From positions 1 to 36,090 of the forward strand of contig CANQSR010000018.1 in the NCBI GenBank assembly GCA_947626575.1: DNA of 36,090 nucleotides, written 5' to 3'. This document shows positions 16,634 to 24,247 of the stretch, piece after piece. The stretch's first letter is position 1, and each line of letters opens with the position of its first letter. A program made the translations under genes and the position numbers. This DNA is from an uncultured Clostridia bacterium (GTDB taxonomy: Bacteria; Bacillota; Clostridia; Christensenellales; Borkfalkiaceae). The notes beneath the pieces are model-generated. The model did no database searches. It was not told where the DNA came from and saw only the letters and a list, made by a program, of their open reading frames with translations.

Positions 16634-19600
16634 TCAGTGAAAAGTTGACGCAAATTTAAGAAATTTCGTCATCAGCACCATGGTTTTGCCGCCGTCGCCC
16701 ATGTTGCGGAAGCGGAGGACGGGCGCGCTCGTCATTTCGAGGCCCGTAAAAGACGAAAACTTCTCCATCGCGGCGGCGACGCCCGCATCCGAGAGCGCGG
16801 CGAGTTCGCGGAACTCCAACGCCCCGCCCTTCTGGCTCACCGTGATCTTTTTCACGCCGCGGCGGGCGGCATAGCTCTTCATGAGCGCGATGACGAGCAG
16901 GTTGACCGTGGGCTGCGGCATGGGGCCGTAGATCTCCTCCATGGAGAGGCACAGCCGCTTGTAGTCGGCGGCGTCCTTGATCTCGGCGATCTGCTTATAG
17001 CAATCCATCCGCCCGGCGTTGGATTCGACGTAAGTTTCGGGGATGAAGGCCGTCGTCTTGATATCGAGTTCCACCGTGCCGCTCCGCTCGCCCGTGAGTT
17101 CCTCTTTGAGGATCTTGGAGTAAAGCTCATAGCCGATCTTATCCATATGCCCGTGCTGTTCGGCGCCGAGTACGTTGCCCGCGCCGCGGATCTCCAGATC
17201 GCGCATGGCGATGCGGAACCCCGATCCGAGTTCGGTGAACTGCATGATGGCTTTCAGGCGTTCCGTCGCCCCCGCCGTCATCACTTTTTCGGGCTTATAG
17301 GTGAAGTAGGCGTGGGCGAGCCGCGCCCCGCGCCCCACCCTCCCGCGCAATTGGTAGAGCTGGGAGATGCCGAGGCGGTCGGCATCGATGGCAATGAGCG
17401 TGTTGGCGTTGGGCAGGTCGATGCCGTTCTCGATGATGGTCGTCGTCACCAGCACGTCGTATTCCCCGCGGTAAAAGCCGAACACGTTCTTTTCGAGGGT
17501 GTTGCGGTCCATGCGGCCGTGCGCCACCGTGATGCGTGCCTCAGGCACGATCGCGGCCACCTTGGCGGCAAAACTTTGGATGGTCTCCACGCGGTTATAG
17601 AGGATGAAGGTCTGCCCGCCGCGCGCGATCTCGCGGACGCAAGCATCGCGTATCAGCGTCTCCGTCTCTTCGGCGACGTACGTCTGCACGGGCAGACGGG
17701 AGGTCGGCGGCGTGCGGATGGTGGAAATATCGCGGATGCCCGAAAGCGAGAGGTGCAACGTGCGCGGGATGGGCGTCGCCGTCATGGTGAGGCAATCCAC
17801 CGTGCGCTTGACGTTTTTGATCTTTTCCTTATGTTCCACGCCGAACCGCTGTTCTTCATCGAGGATGAGCAGGCCCAAATCGTGGAATTTGACGTCGGCC
17901 GAGAGCAGGCGGTGGGTGCCGATGACGAGGTCGGCCCTGCCGTTTTCGATATCCCTGAGCGCTTCGCCGATCTCCTTCTCGGTGCGGAAGCGGTTGAGAC
18001 CCACCACCCGTACGCCGAAGTCCGCCATGCGCTCCGAGGCCGTTCTGAGATGCTGTTCGGAGAGGACGGTGGAGGGACACATGAGCGCCGCCTGCCGTCC
18101 CGCAAGGATACAGCGGTACGCCGCCCGCAGGGCCACCTCGGTCTTTCCGAACCCCACGTCCCCGCACAACAGCCTATCCATGACCTTGGGCGAACACATA
18201 TCCGCCTTGATCTCTTCGACGGATTGGAGCTGGTCGGCCGTCTCCTCATAGGGGAAGGCCACCTCAAATTCCTCCATCTCCTCGTTGAATTCGGGGAACA
18301 CGTACCCCGTCTGCTCCTGCCGCTCGGCATAGAGCTGTTTGAGGTCGAAGGCCATCTTTCTGAGCGAGGCGCGTACGCGCGCCTTCACCCGCTCGAACTC
18401 TCCCCCGCCGATGCGCGAGAGCGCGGGGGCGTCCCCTCCCATGTATTTGGAGAGGATATCCATCTGCTCGACGGGGACATACAGCGTATCCCCGCCCTGA
18501 TATTCGAGGGCGATATACTCCTTGACGCCGTCCGTCGTCTCGATCTTCTTGGTCCCCGTGATGCGGCCGACGCCGTGCGTCTCGTGGACGGCGTAGTCCC
18601 CCACTTCGGGCGCAACGAAGAGGTCCCCCCGCCTGCGCCTGACGCGCTTTTGGGCGGCGCGCGTGAACAGATCTCCCGTGCCGATGACGGCAAGTTTTGC
18701 CGAATGGATGAGGAACCCCTCTTGCAGTTCCTCCGCAAGGAGCGCCACGCCGCGGAAGCCTTCGAGCTGTTCGGGGCATACCGTGTCCGCGATACCCTCT
18801 TCGGAAAGCGCATCGCGCACCTTATCGGCGCGCTCGGCGTTCCCGCAGAAGATGAGGATGCGGTAGCCCGTTTTCAGCCACGCCTTGATATCCGTGATGA
18901 GGTCGGGCAGAGAATTTAAGTACCGGCGCGCGGGCGTGGATTGGAAATTGTAGATCTTTAAGGGGTCGAAGAAGCCCACGGCGCTCGCAAAGGTCTGCAA
19001 GGCGAGCAGTCTGCCCGAAAAGGCGAGCTTTTCATAGGGGATGTATTGGTCCTTGCAAAACGGCATACATTCCCCGCCCTCCGAAAGCTCCGCAAAGCGC
19101 GCGAAATGTTCCTTATAGAGTCCCTCCGCTTTGTCGCGGACGAGTTTGCTCTCATCGATGACGGTGACGACGTCGGGGGGGAGCATGTCCAAAAGCGAAC
19201 CCGAATTTTCGAGCAACGGCAGGACGTAATCCGTCCAATTTCCCGCAATGAGGTCGCCCGCTATCTGTTGCAGGCGGGCGTAAGCGGAGGCATTTTTCGC
19301 CTTCCGCACGGCGTCGGACAGGGCGCGCGCCACGCGCTCCTTCTCCCCTTCCGCGAACACGACGTCGGTCGCCGCGGCGATCTCCACCGCATCCAGCGGG
19401 CGGAACCGTTCGGCCGTCGCCTCGTCGTATGGCTTGATGGCCTCCACCTCGTCGCCGAAGAAGTCGATGCGCACGGGGTGTTCGAGGTTGACGGGCCAGA
19501 TATCGAGAATATCGCCGCGCACGGCAAAGGCGCCCTTGCCGTCCACCGTATATTCGCGGGAATACCCCGCCTCGGCGAGCTGTCCGACGAAAACGCGCAT

Positions 19601-20014
19601 ATCGCGCTCTTCCCCCACGCGGACGGAAAACACGGCGAGCTTCTTCGGAACGAGCTGGATGAGCGCCTCGACGTCGGCGACGAGGACATCCGCCCCCCGC
19701 TCCCACTCGCAGAGCGCGGTGAGACGGGCAAACAGCGCATCCTTGGAGAGCGCTTTGCGGTACGTTAAAACCTCGTCCTTTGCGGCGAGCAGCGCCACCT
19801 TCTTTGCGGAGAGCGCGGCGATTGCGGCGGCGGCGCGCCTTGCGGAGAGCGCATCGGCCGCAACATAAAGGACCCGTCTTCGGACGAGTGCGCAGGTGAG
19901 GTATTTACGGGCGTCCGAAAGGCCGAACGCCGCGGTCGGCACCCCGTTTTCGAGGTCGTAACCGAGGCGCGGGAAATCGCCGTCCAACGATTGGAACGAG
20001 AAAAAATCCTTCAT
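16634..20014 (-). CDS. mfd: Transcription-repair coupling factor Mfd
   Basis: Mfd removes RNA polymerase stalled at DNA lesions and recruits UvrA. The 1126 residues are slightly short of the usual 1150-1180. Order: UvrB-like N-terminal module (about 1-330), RNA-polymerase interaction domain with YVPVEQMDILSKYMGG (about 490-520), superfamily 2 translocase with Walker A GDVGFGKTE (about 616), DEEQ box LLILDEEQRFGVEHKEK (about 718), TMTATPIPRTL, and GRVGRG in the second RecA-like lobe, then the TRCF C-terminal domain. The start overlaps the pth stop by 4 bp (ATGA), so translation is probably coupled. The pth-mfd pairing is conserved in Firmicutes. Confidence 0.97.
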   Translation of the reverse strand: MKDFFSFQSLDGDFPRLGYDLENGVPTAAFGLSDARKYLTCALVRRRVLYVAADALSARRAAAAIAALSAKKVALLAAKDEVLTYRKALSKDALFARLTALCEWERGADVLVADVEALIQLVPKKLAVFSVRVGEERDMRVFVGQLAEAGYSREYTVDGKGAFAVRGDILDIWPVNLEHPVRIDFFGDEVEAIKPYDEATAERFRPLDAVEIAAATDVVFAEGEKERVARALSDAVRKAKNASAYARLQQIAGDLIAGNWTDYVLPLLENSGSLLDMLPPDVVTVIDESKLVRDKAEGLYKEHFARFAELSEGGECMPFCKDQYIPYEKLAFSGRLLALQTFASAVGFFDPLKIYNFQSTPARRYLNSLPDLITDIKAWLKTGYRILIFCGNAERADKVRDALSEEGIADTVCPEQLEGFRGVALLAEELQEGFLIHSAKLAVIGTGDLFTRAAQKRVRRRRGDLFVAPEVGDYAVHETHGVGRITGTKKIETTDGVKEYIALEYQGGDTLYVPVEQMDILSKYMGGDAPALSRIGGGEFERVKARVRASLRKMAFDLKQLYAERQEQTGYVFPEFNEEMEEFEVAFPYEETADQLQSVEEIKADMCSPKVMDRLLCGDVGFGKTEVALRAAYRCILAGRQAALMCPSTVLSEQHLRTASERMADFGVRVVGLNRFRTEKEIGEALRDIENGRADLVIGTHRLLSADVKFHDLGLLILDEEQRFGVEHKEKIKNVKRTVDCLTMTATPIPRTLHLSLSGIRDISTIRTPPTSRLPVQTYVAEETETLIRDACVREIARGGQTFILYNRVETIQSFAAKVAAIVPEARITVAHGRMDRNTLEKNVFGFYRGEYDVLVTTTIIENGIDLPNANTLIAIDADRLGISQLYQLRGRVGRGARLAHAYFTYKPEKVMTAGATERLKAIMQFTELGSGFRIAMRDLEIRGAGNVLGAEQHGHMDKIGYELYSKILKEELTGERSGTVELDIKTTAFIPETYVESNAGRMDCYKQIAEIKDAADYKRLCLSMEEIYGPMPQPTVNLLVIALMKSYAARRGVKKITVSQKGGALEFRELAALSDAGVAAAMEKFSSFTGLEMTSAPVLRFRNMGDGGKTMVLMTKFLKFASTFH

Positions 20015-20580
20015 CCGTTATAGTTGTATTTGGTCATGACGAGGTCGAATTTTTCCCCGCGCGCCAAGGCCACGGCGGCCTCTGCGGCGCGATGGCAAGC
20101 CGAGGCGAAGAGTTCGTAATCCTCCTTTTTTACCTCGGAGAGGACATAGGCGATGAGCGGGATATCCACCGCCTCGTCGCGGATGCCGATGCGGATGCGG
20201 GCAAACTCCGTGATGCCCGTCTCGGCGATGACAGACCGCATGCCGTTGTGCGTTCCCGCGCTCCCGGAGGGGCGTATGCGGACATGCCCCTTGGGAAGAT
20301 CGTAATCATCGTAAATGACGATGAGATCTTCGGGCGCGGCCTTATACTTATTCATGAGCTGTTTTACAGCCCTGCCCGATGCGTTCATATAGGTGAGCGG
20401 GCGGGCGATGATGATCTTTTCGCCGCCGAGGTAGGCCTCTGCGACGCTCGCCTCGCACTCCTTTTTCTTGAACTTTGCGCCGAGGAGTTCGGCGACGTCC
20501 CCCGCCGCGAGGAACCCCATGTTGTGGAAAGTTTTCTTGTATTTTTCCTCAGGATTTCCGAGGCCGACGATCAAAAACAT
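20011..20580 (-). CDS. pth: Peptidyl-tRNA hydrolase
   Basis: Releases peptides from prematurely dropped peptidyl-tRNA. 189 residues, standard bacterial length, from MFLIVGLGNPEEKYKKTFHN with the catalytic His19 in the FHNMGF block; YDDYDLPKGHVRIRPSGSAG and HNGMRS follow, all diagnostic. The start at 20580 is set by GAGGT five bases upstream and by the family N-terminus; the reading frame extends further upstream through repeat sequence, which is not coding. It overlaps mfd by 4 bp. A terminator-like hairpin (20587-20611) lies immediately upstream of the ribosome site. Confidence 0.97.
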   Translation of the reverse strand: MFLIVGLGNPEEKYKKTFHNMGFLAAGDVAELLGAKFKKKECEASVAEAYLGGEKIIIARPLTYMNASGRAVKQLMNKYKAAPEDLIVIYDDYDLPKGHVRIRPSGSAGTHNGMRSVIAETGITEFARIRIGIRDEAVDIPLIAYVLSEVKKEDYELFASACHRAAEAAVALARGEKFDLVMTKYNYNG

Positions 20581-20586
20581 TTTATA

Positions 20587-20611
20587 CCTCAAAAAACCCG
20601 CCGCGCCGGCG
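20587..20611 (-). terminator. Terminator-type hairpin directly in front of pth
   Basis: On the minus strand the stem ACCCGCC / GGCGGGT with a GGCGC loop runs straight into six T, which are followed at once by the pth ribosome site GAGGT. It may end transcripts arriving from prs, or act as an attenuator in the pth-mfd leader. Confidence 0.75.
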
Positions 20612-21176
20612 GGTGCTGATTGCGACCCATGATTTTTGTTGGCTACGGCGGCGGAAGGCCTACCCCCTTGGGGGGAGGCTCTGCCCGTAGGGCGAGACTT
20701 ATGTCTCGTCGCCCCTTTGAGGGGAGATGTCACGAGCAACGCGAGTGACAGAGGGGTTTCGAAACCCTTATCCTCATTCCGAACGAAGCAAAGCGGAGTG
20801 AGTGAATCTTTAACGAAGTGGCTCCATGATGCCTCTTCGTTCAAGATACACTCGCCTTCGGCTCGGTATGAGGGAAACCCCTTTCCCCCTTCGCAGGCTC
20901 AGGGTACTTTCCCTAAAAGGGACAGCAAGGAAAGGCTTCCACCCCGTTGGGGGTAGGGCTTCCCTATCCGCCTCCCCCCTTATACCTGAGGGGTGGAACG
21001 GTGCAATTTTCATTCAACAGCCCTGTGGGCTGTGAATGGCACCGTGACAGGAGGCGTGGCCTCGCCGACGAGGTTTCGGCGGTCCCTGCCGCCGAAACAG
21101 GGTAGGGTAGGGGGTGTTACTCCCCCCCCCTCAAATCTCTTGCCCCGCAGGGCTTCTGATATAGAAGTTTCTAAAA
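20612..21176. repeat. Repeat-filled intergenic region between prs and pth
   Basis: About 560 bp without a gene. Segment 20654-20690 matches the end of the 153-bp repeat in inverted orientation (GGCCTACCCC, GGGGGGAGGCT). The rest holds CCCC/GGGG pairs and AACCCC-type fragments resembling 1-130, 560-640 and 13361-13510. A short TTCAACAGCCCTGTGGGCTGTGAA inverted repeat lies near 21011-21035. No promoter for pth is evident. Confidence 0.6.
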
Positions 21177-22124
21177 TCAGTCGTAGATCTTGCTTATCGG
21201 CCTATCGAGATAGACATTTTCGATCGCGGCCGCGAAGATATCCGCCGTGGAGAGGATCTTGATCTTGGGGAGCCTCTTTTCGGGCGGCAACAGAATGGTA
21301 TCGAGCATGACGAGTTCATCGATGGGCGATTTTTCAAGCCGTTCCACCGCCGGGCCGGATAGTACGGCATGGGTACAGCAGGCCTTGATCTCTTTGGCCC
21401 CCGCCTGTACGAGAGCCTCCGCGCCCTGCACGATGGTCCCCGCCGTATCGATCATGTCATCGACGAGCAGACACTTTTTGCCCTCGACGTTCCCGATGAT
21501 GTTCATGACTTCCATCACATTGGCGCGGGGACGGCGCTTATCGATGATCGCCATGGGGCAGCCGAGGCGTTCGGCCACTTTGCGCGAGCGGTTGACGCTC
21601 CCCACGTCGGGCGAGACGACGATGAAGTTATCATCCAGCCTGTCCGCGTAATAATTATAGAGCGTGGGGCCGCCGAGCAGATTATCGACGGGGATGTTGA
21701 AAAACCCTTGGATCTGGGCGGCGTGGAGGTCCATTGTGAGAACGCGGTCTGCGCCCGCGCTCGTCAGAAGGTCGGCGACGAGTTTTGCCGTGATGGGGTC
21801 ACGCGAACGCGCCTTTCTATCCTGCCGTGCATAGCCGAAATACGGCATCACGGCGGTCACGCGCCCTGCCGATGCGCGTTTCGCGGCGTCGATCATGATG
21901 AGCAGTTCCATGAGGTTGTCGTTGACGGGCGCGGAAGTCGATTGAATGATGAAGAGATCTCTTCCGCGGACCGTCTCGCCGATATGGACAGAAGTCTCGC
22001 CGTCGGAAAATTTACTCACTTCAACTTCACCGAGTTCGGTATTCAGTTTTGCCGCAATCGCCCGCGCAAGCGGAAGATTGGAATTGCCCGCAAACAGTTT
22101 GATTTCATTGCCGTGTGTGATCAC
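21177..22124 (-). CDS. prs: Ribose-phosphate pyrophosphokinase (PRPP synthase)
   Basis: Makes PRPP from ribose 5-phosphate and ATP for purine, pyrimidine, His, Trp and NAD synthesis. With a GTG start at 22124 the protein has 315 residues, close to Bacillus Prs (317); GGAGG lies seven bases before that GTG. An in-frame ATG at 22157 is only about 8 nt from the predicted transcription start and lacks a ribosome site. Motifs: flexible-loop region [20 protein letters not shown], catalytic-site [15 protein letters not shown], and PRPP loop [13 protein letters not shown]. The gene is monocistronic with its own promoter (22172-22200). Confidence 0.97.
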   Translation of the reverse strand: MITHGNEIKLFAGNSNLPLARAIAAKLNTELGEVEVSKFSDGETSVHIGETVRGRDLFIIQSTSAPVNDNLMELLIMIDAAKRASAGRVTAVMPYFGYARQDRKARSRDPITAKLVADLLTSAGADRVLTMDLHAAQIQGFFNIPVDNLLGGPTLYNYYADRLDDNFIVVSPDVGSVNRSRKVAERLGCPMAIIDKRRPRANVMEVMNIIGNVEGKKCLLVDDMIDTAGTIVQGAEALVQAGAKEIKACCTHAVLSGPAVERLEKSPIDELVMLDTILLPPEKRLPKIKILSTADIFAAAIENVYLDRPISKIYD

Positions 22125-22171
22125 GATGTTTCCTCCGCAGTATTCGGACACGCGCATTTCGGCGCACTTTC

Positions 22172-22200
22172 ATTGTAAAGGTTTTTTGCGGTTTCGTCAA
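22172..22200 (-). promoter_or_regulatory. Sigma-A promoter for prs
   Basis: The minus strand reads TTGACG (22200-22195), a 17-bp spacer and TACAAT (22177-22172). The expected start site near 22165 gives a 40-nt leader to the GTG codon. Confidence 0.85.
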
Positions 22201-22290
22201 ATGTTTGGACGGGGAAATCGCAAGGTCGGAAAATTTTTTTCTCCCCCGTCCATAGCAACGAAGTAGCCGCCCGTCATTTCGTCCGACCGA

Positions 22291-22340
22291 GGCTTTTATT
22301 GTGGACTAAGGTCGCCACGAGGAGCAGAGCGACGAAGTAG
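22291..22340 (+). repeat. 50-bp dispersed repeat (GTGGACTAAGGTCG family)
   Basis: Shares TTATTGTGGACTAAGGTCG, CACGAGGAGC and GCGACGAAGTA with copies at 26429-26478 and 26622-26670. Confidence 0.75.
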
Positions 22341-22346
22341 CCGCCC

Positions 22347-22470
22347 GTCATTCTGAGCCGAAATGGCACGATTTTCAACGAATTGCCTATCCGCGAAGAA
22401 TCCTGTTGCGACCAAGCGCTGTGAAAACGGACTTCGTACTTCGGGATCCTTCGCTCCGCTCAGGATGACG
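22347..22470 (+). repeat. Dispersed 120-bp element, direct copy
   Basis: Counterpart of the inverted copy at 9346-9464; begins GTCATTCTGAGCCGAA and ends GCTCAGGATGACG, so its ends are imperfect inverted repeats. Confidence 0.75.
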
Positions 22471-22499
22471 ACGTGGGACAACGAGGCCCCTACCCTTTA

Positions 22500-22557
22500 C
22501 GTCATTCCGTCCGACCGAGGCTTCCATACGTCATTCCGTCCGACCAAGGCTTCTATA
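22500..22557 (+). repeat. Two tandem 29-bp units
   Basis: Units at 22500-22528 and 22529-22557, consensus start CGTCATTCCGTCCGACC and end GGCTTCTATA. The same 29-bp unit recurs at 26137-26165, 26262-26290 and 26291-26319. Confidence 0.8.
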
Positions 22558-22632
22558 CGTCATTTCGAACCCCGAAGGGGTGAGAAATCTCAATGAGCGA
22601 GATTCCTCCTCCTTTTGGTCGTCGGAATGACG
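22558..22632 (+). repeat. 75-bp palindromic element
   Basis: Outer arms CGTCATTTCGA / TCGGAATGACG and an inner pair around GAGAAATCTC / GAGATTCCTC. Near-identical to 26166-26240. Confidence 0.8.
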
Positions 22633-22680
22633 TTAGGCCGAAAGGGTTTCAAAACCCCTCAGGCGCCTACGGTGCCAGCT

Positions 22681-22833
22681 CCCCTCATAGGGGCGCCAAG
22701 ACCTGCCCCTACTTGTGGGGGCGGGTGGCGCGGCTTTGCCGCGTCAGGTGGGGGATGATGAAAGGCGAGAGAATGCCCCCCACCACCGCCCCTACGGGCG
22801 GAGCCTCCCCCCATAAGGGGTAGGCCTTTTACC
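22681..22833 (+). repeat. 153-bp direct repeat, left copy
   Basis: Aligns over its full length with 25981-26133, with about a dozen differences including one insertion and one deletion; the last 33 bases are identical. Together they bracket the secreted-protein/LRR operon. Confidence 0.85.
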
Positions 22834-22836
22834 TTG

Positions 22837-22906
22837 CGTCATTCCGAACGCATGTGAGGAATCTCATTCTTGGAGATTTCTCGTCGCTTTGCTCCTCGAA
22901 ATGACG
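22837..22906 (+). repeat. 70-bp palindromic element
   Basis: Begins CGTCATTCCGAACGCATGTG, ends CTCGAAATGACG, inner GAGGAATCTC / GAGATTTCTC. Same family as 26320-26389. Confidence 0.8.
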
Positions 22907-23032
22907 TAAAAACCTCTCCGTTTCGCTTCGCTCCCCCCACGCCCCACTCGTTCCCTCTTAGGTATTTTATAAATTTATACTAAATATAACAAATTATTAT
23001 ACTTCAAAGTATTGATTTTGCGCTCTCATCCT

Positions 23033-23061
23033 TTGACAAATCCCGCCCGTTCTGTTATAAT
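23033..23061 (+). promoter_or_regulatory. Sigma-A promoter for the secreted protein/LRR operon
   Basis: Consensus TTGACA (23033-23038), 17-bp spacer, consensus TATAAT (23056-23061). It is one of the strongest promoters in the window. Confidence 0.93.
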
Positions 23062-23091
23062 ATGATAAAAATTCATATTCGGAGGTAGAAA

Positions 23092-24228
23092 ATGAAAATT
23101 TTAACAAAACGGCTCGTTACCGCATTGCTTACACTCGCGGTTTTGCTGGGCGGAGTTTTTGCCATGGGCGAAGCAAAGCCCGCAAAGACCGACGCAAGCG
23201 CTTCGGAGACGCAACCGCAAACCATTTTCTATTTTAGCGATTACTATCCCACGCTCTCTTATAAAGAGATGGAAACGATGTTCGGCGCAGTATGCGAAAT
23301 TAAATTTGTACATCTTTATGTAGACAACGAAACGTTTGGCACCATGGTCATGAAGGGATTTTACTCTGAGTGTCCGCAGAATAGCATTGCGGTGATCGAC
23401 CTCAAAACCTTTATGCCGGATCCCCAAATTTTGTATACCTATTTTGAGCAATTGAAGTCGCTGTGCAACAGCGTAACGATTTTTGTAACAGACTACGAAG
23501 AGTTGACTTCCCCTTCTTTGCGTTTCTTAAAATATGTCGATTACCTTATCTATGATAAAGATTTGACCACACTTGTAAACTTCATAAGCGCCGGATTGTT
23601 TGACTTGACCCCTAATTATGCACGACCGCTCAGCAATACTGCCTATTTGATTGATAAAAACGTGCTCACGCTGGGCTCTTCTGCCAATATGAAGAACTTC
23701 CTTGAAGAAGGGATTGCATATTTATGCCGCACCTCTCCGTTCCTCAGGAATTTTATGCAACAGCTTGCTCGAAGCTTTGACTTAAAAGATTGGGATGGGG
23801 AGCATTATCAATGGTTTGAAGAGACTGTCGGAATCTTAACGGATAAACTCTATATCCACTTCTTGGTCTGTTTGAAAGGCGATATGTTTGTGGATCTGTT
23901 TACGAGGGAAACAATTCAGTTCACGGATGTCGAGAAATTTATGAAAGATGTGGGGGGAAAAGATATCCACTATCTCTGCGCATTCGGTTTCTGGATGCTC
24001 GATCAAGAGAGCTATATAAAGTGGCTTGACATACAATATAAAATGAAATACGATCTCCCCGTCTATGTTTTGGAAGTGGAAGAAATTCAATACGACCCGA
24101 ACGGTTTGAAAATTATCACCGATTCAGATTTGAAACGCTGGTATGGCGGTGAATTTTTCCATCCTGACGCCGCGGCTAATGCGCTATCGGACATCTTGCA
24201 ATCCTTAGTACGTTCCTTCGTATCATAA
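23092..24228 (+). CDS. Secreted protein of unknown function
   Basis: A protein of 378 residues, not recognised. Residues 1-25 form a signal peptide (KRLVTALLTLAVLLGGVFA) with no lipobox cysteine. The mature part begins with a short Ala/Ser/Lys linker, then an aromatic-rich globular domain with alternating strand-like segments (AVIDLKTFMPD, VTIFVTDYEE, YLIYDKDLTTLVNF), which looks alpha/beta. No catalytic motif is obvious. It starts after GGAGGT (23081-23086) and is followed 19 bp later by the LRR lipoprotein gene, so the two form an operon and may act together at the cell surface. Base composition is more AT-rich than that of the core genes, suggesting recent acquisition. Confidence 0.85.
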   Translation: MKILTKRLVTALLTLAVLLGGVFAMGEAKPAKTDASASETQPQTIFYFSDYYPTLSYKEMETMFGAVCEIKFVHLYVDNETFGTMVMKGFYSECPQNSIAVIDLKTFMPDPQILYTYFEQLKSLCNSVTIFVTDYEELTSPSLRFLKYVDYLIYDKDLTTLVNFISAGLFDLTPNYARPLSNTAYLIDKNVLTLGSSANMKNFLEEGIAYLCRTSPFLRNFMQQLARSFDLKDWDGEHYQWFEETVGILTDKLYIHFLVCLKGDMFVDLFTRETIQFTDVEKFMKDVGGKDIHYLCAFGFWMLDQESYIKWLDIQYKMKYDLPVYVLEVEEIQYDPNGLKIITDSDLKRWYGGEFFHPDAAANALSDILQSLVRSFVS

Positions 24229-24247
24229 TTCAAAAAGGAGTCCATGA

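Larger units (their letters stand above)
22201..23032. other. Accessory intergenic region made of dispersed repeats
   Basis: About 830 bp with no gene. In order: GGCTTTTATTGTGGACTAAG unit (22291-22340), 120-bp element (22347-22470), two tandem 29-bp units (22500-22557), a 75-bp palindromic element (22558-22632), the 153-bp direct repeat (22681-22833), a 70-bp palindromic element (22837-22906), then AT-rich unique sequence leading to the promoter at 23033. ORFs in this stretch have repeat-encoded, low-complexity translations and are rejected. Confidence 0.75.

Noticed and set aside
17147..18919. 590-aa plus-strand ORF opposite mfd
   Set aside because: Shadow of mfd, whose helicase motifs are all intact on the minus strand.
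22296..22823. Small ORFs in the repeat field left of the secreted-protein operon
   Set aside because: Translations such as RGAKRRS and PSDRGF recur wherever the repeats occur, showing repeat-derived rather than coding sequence.
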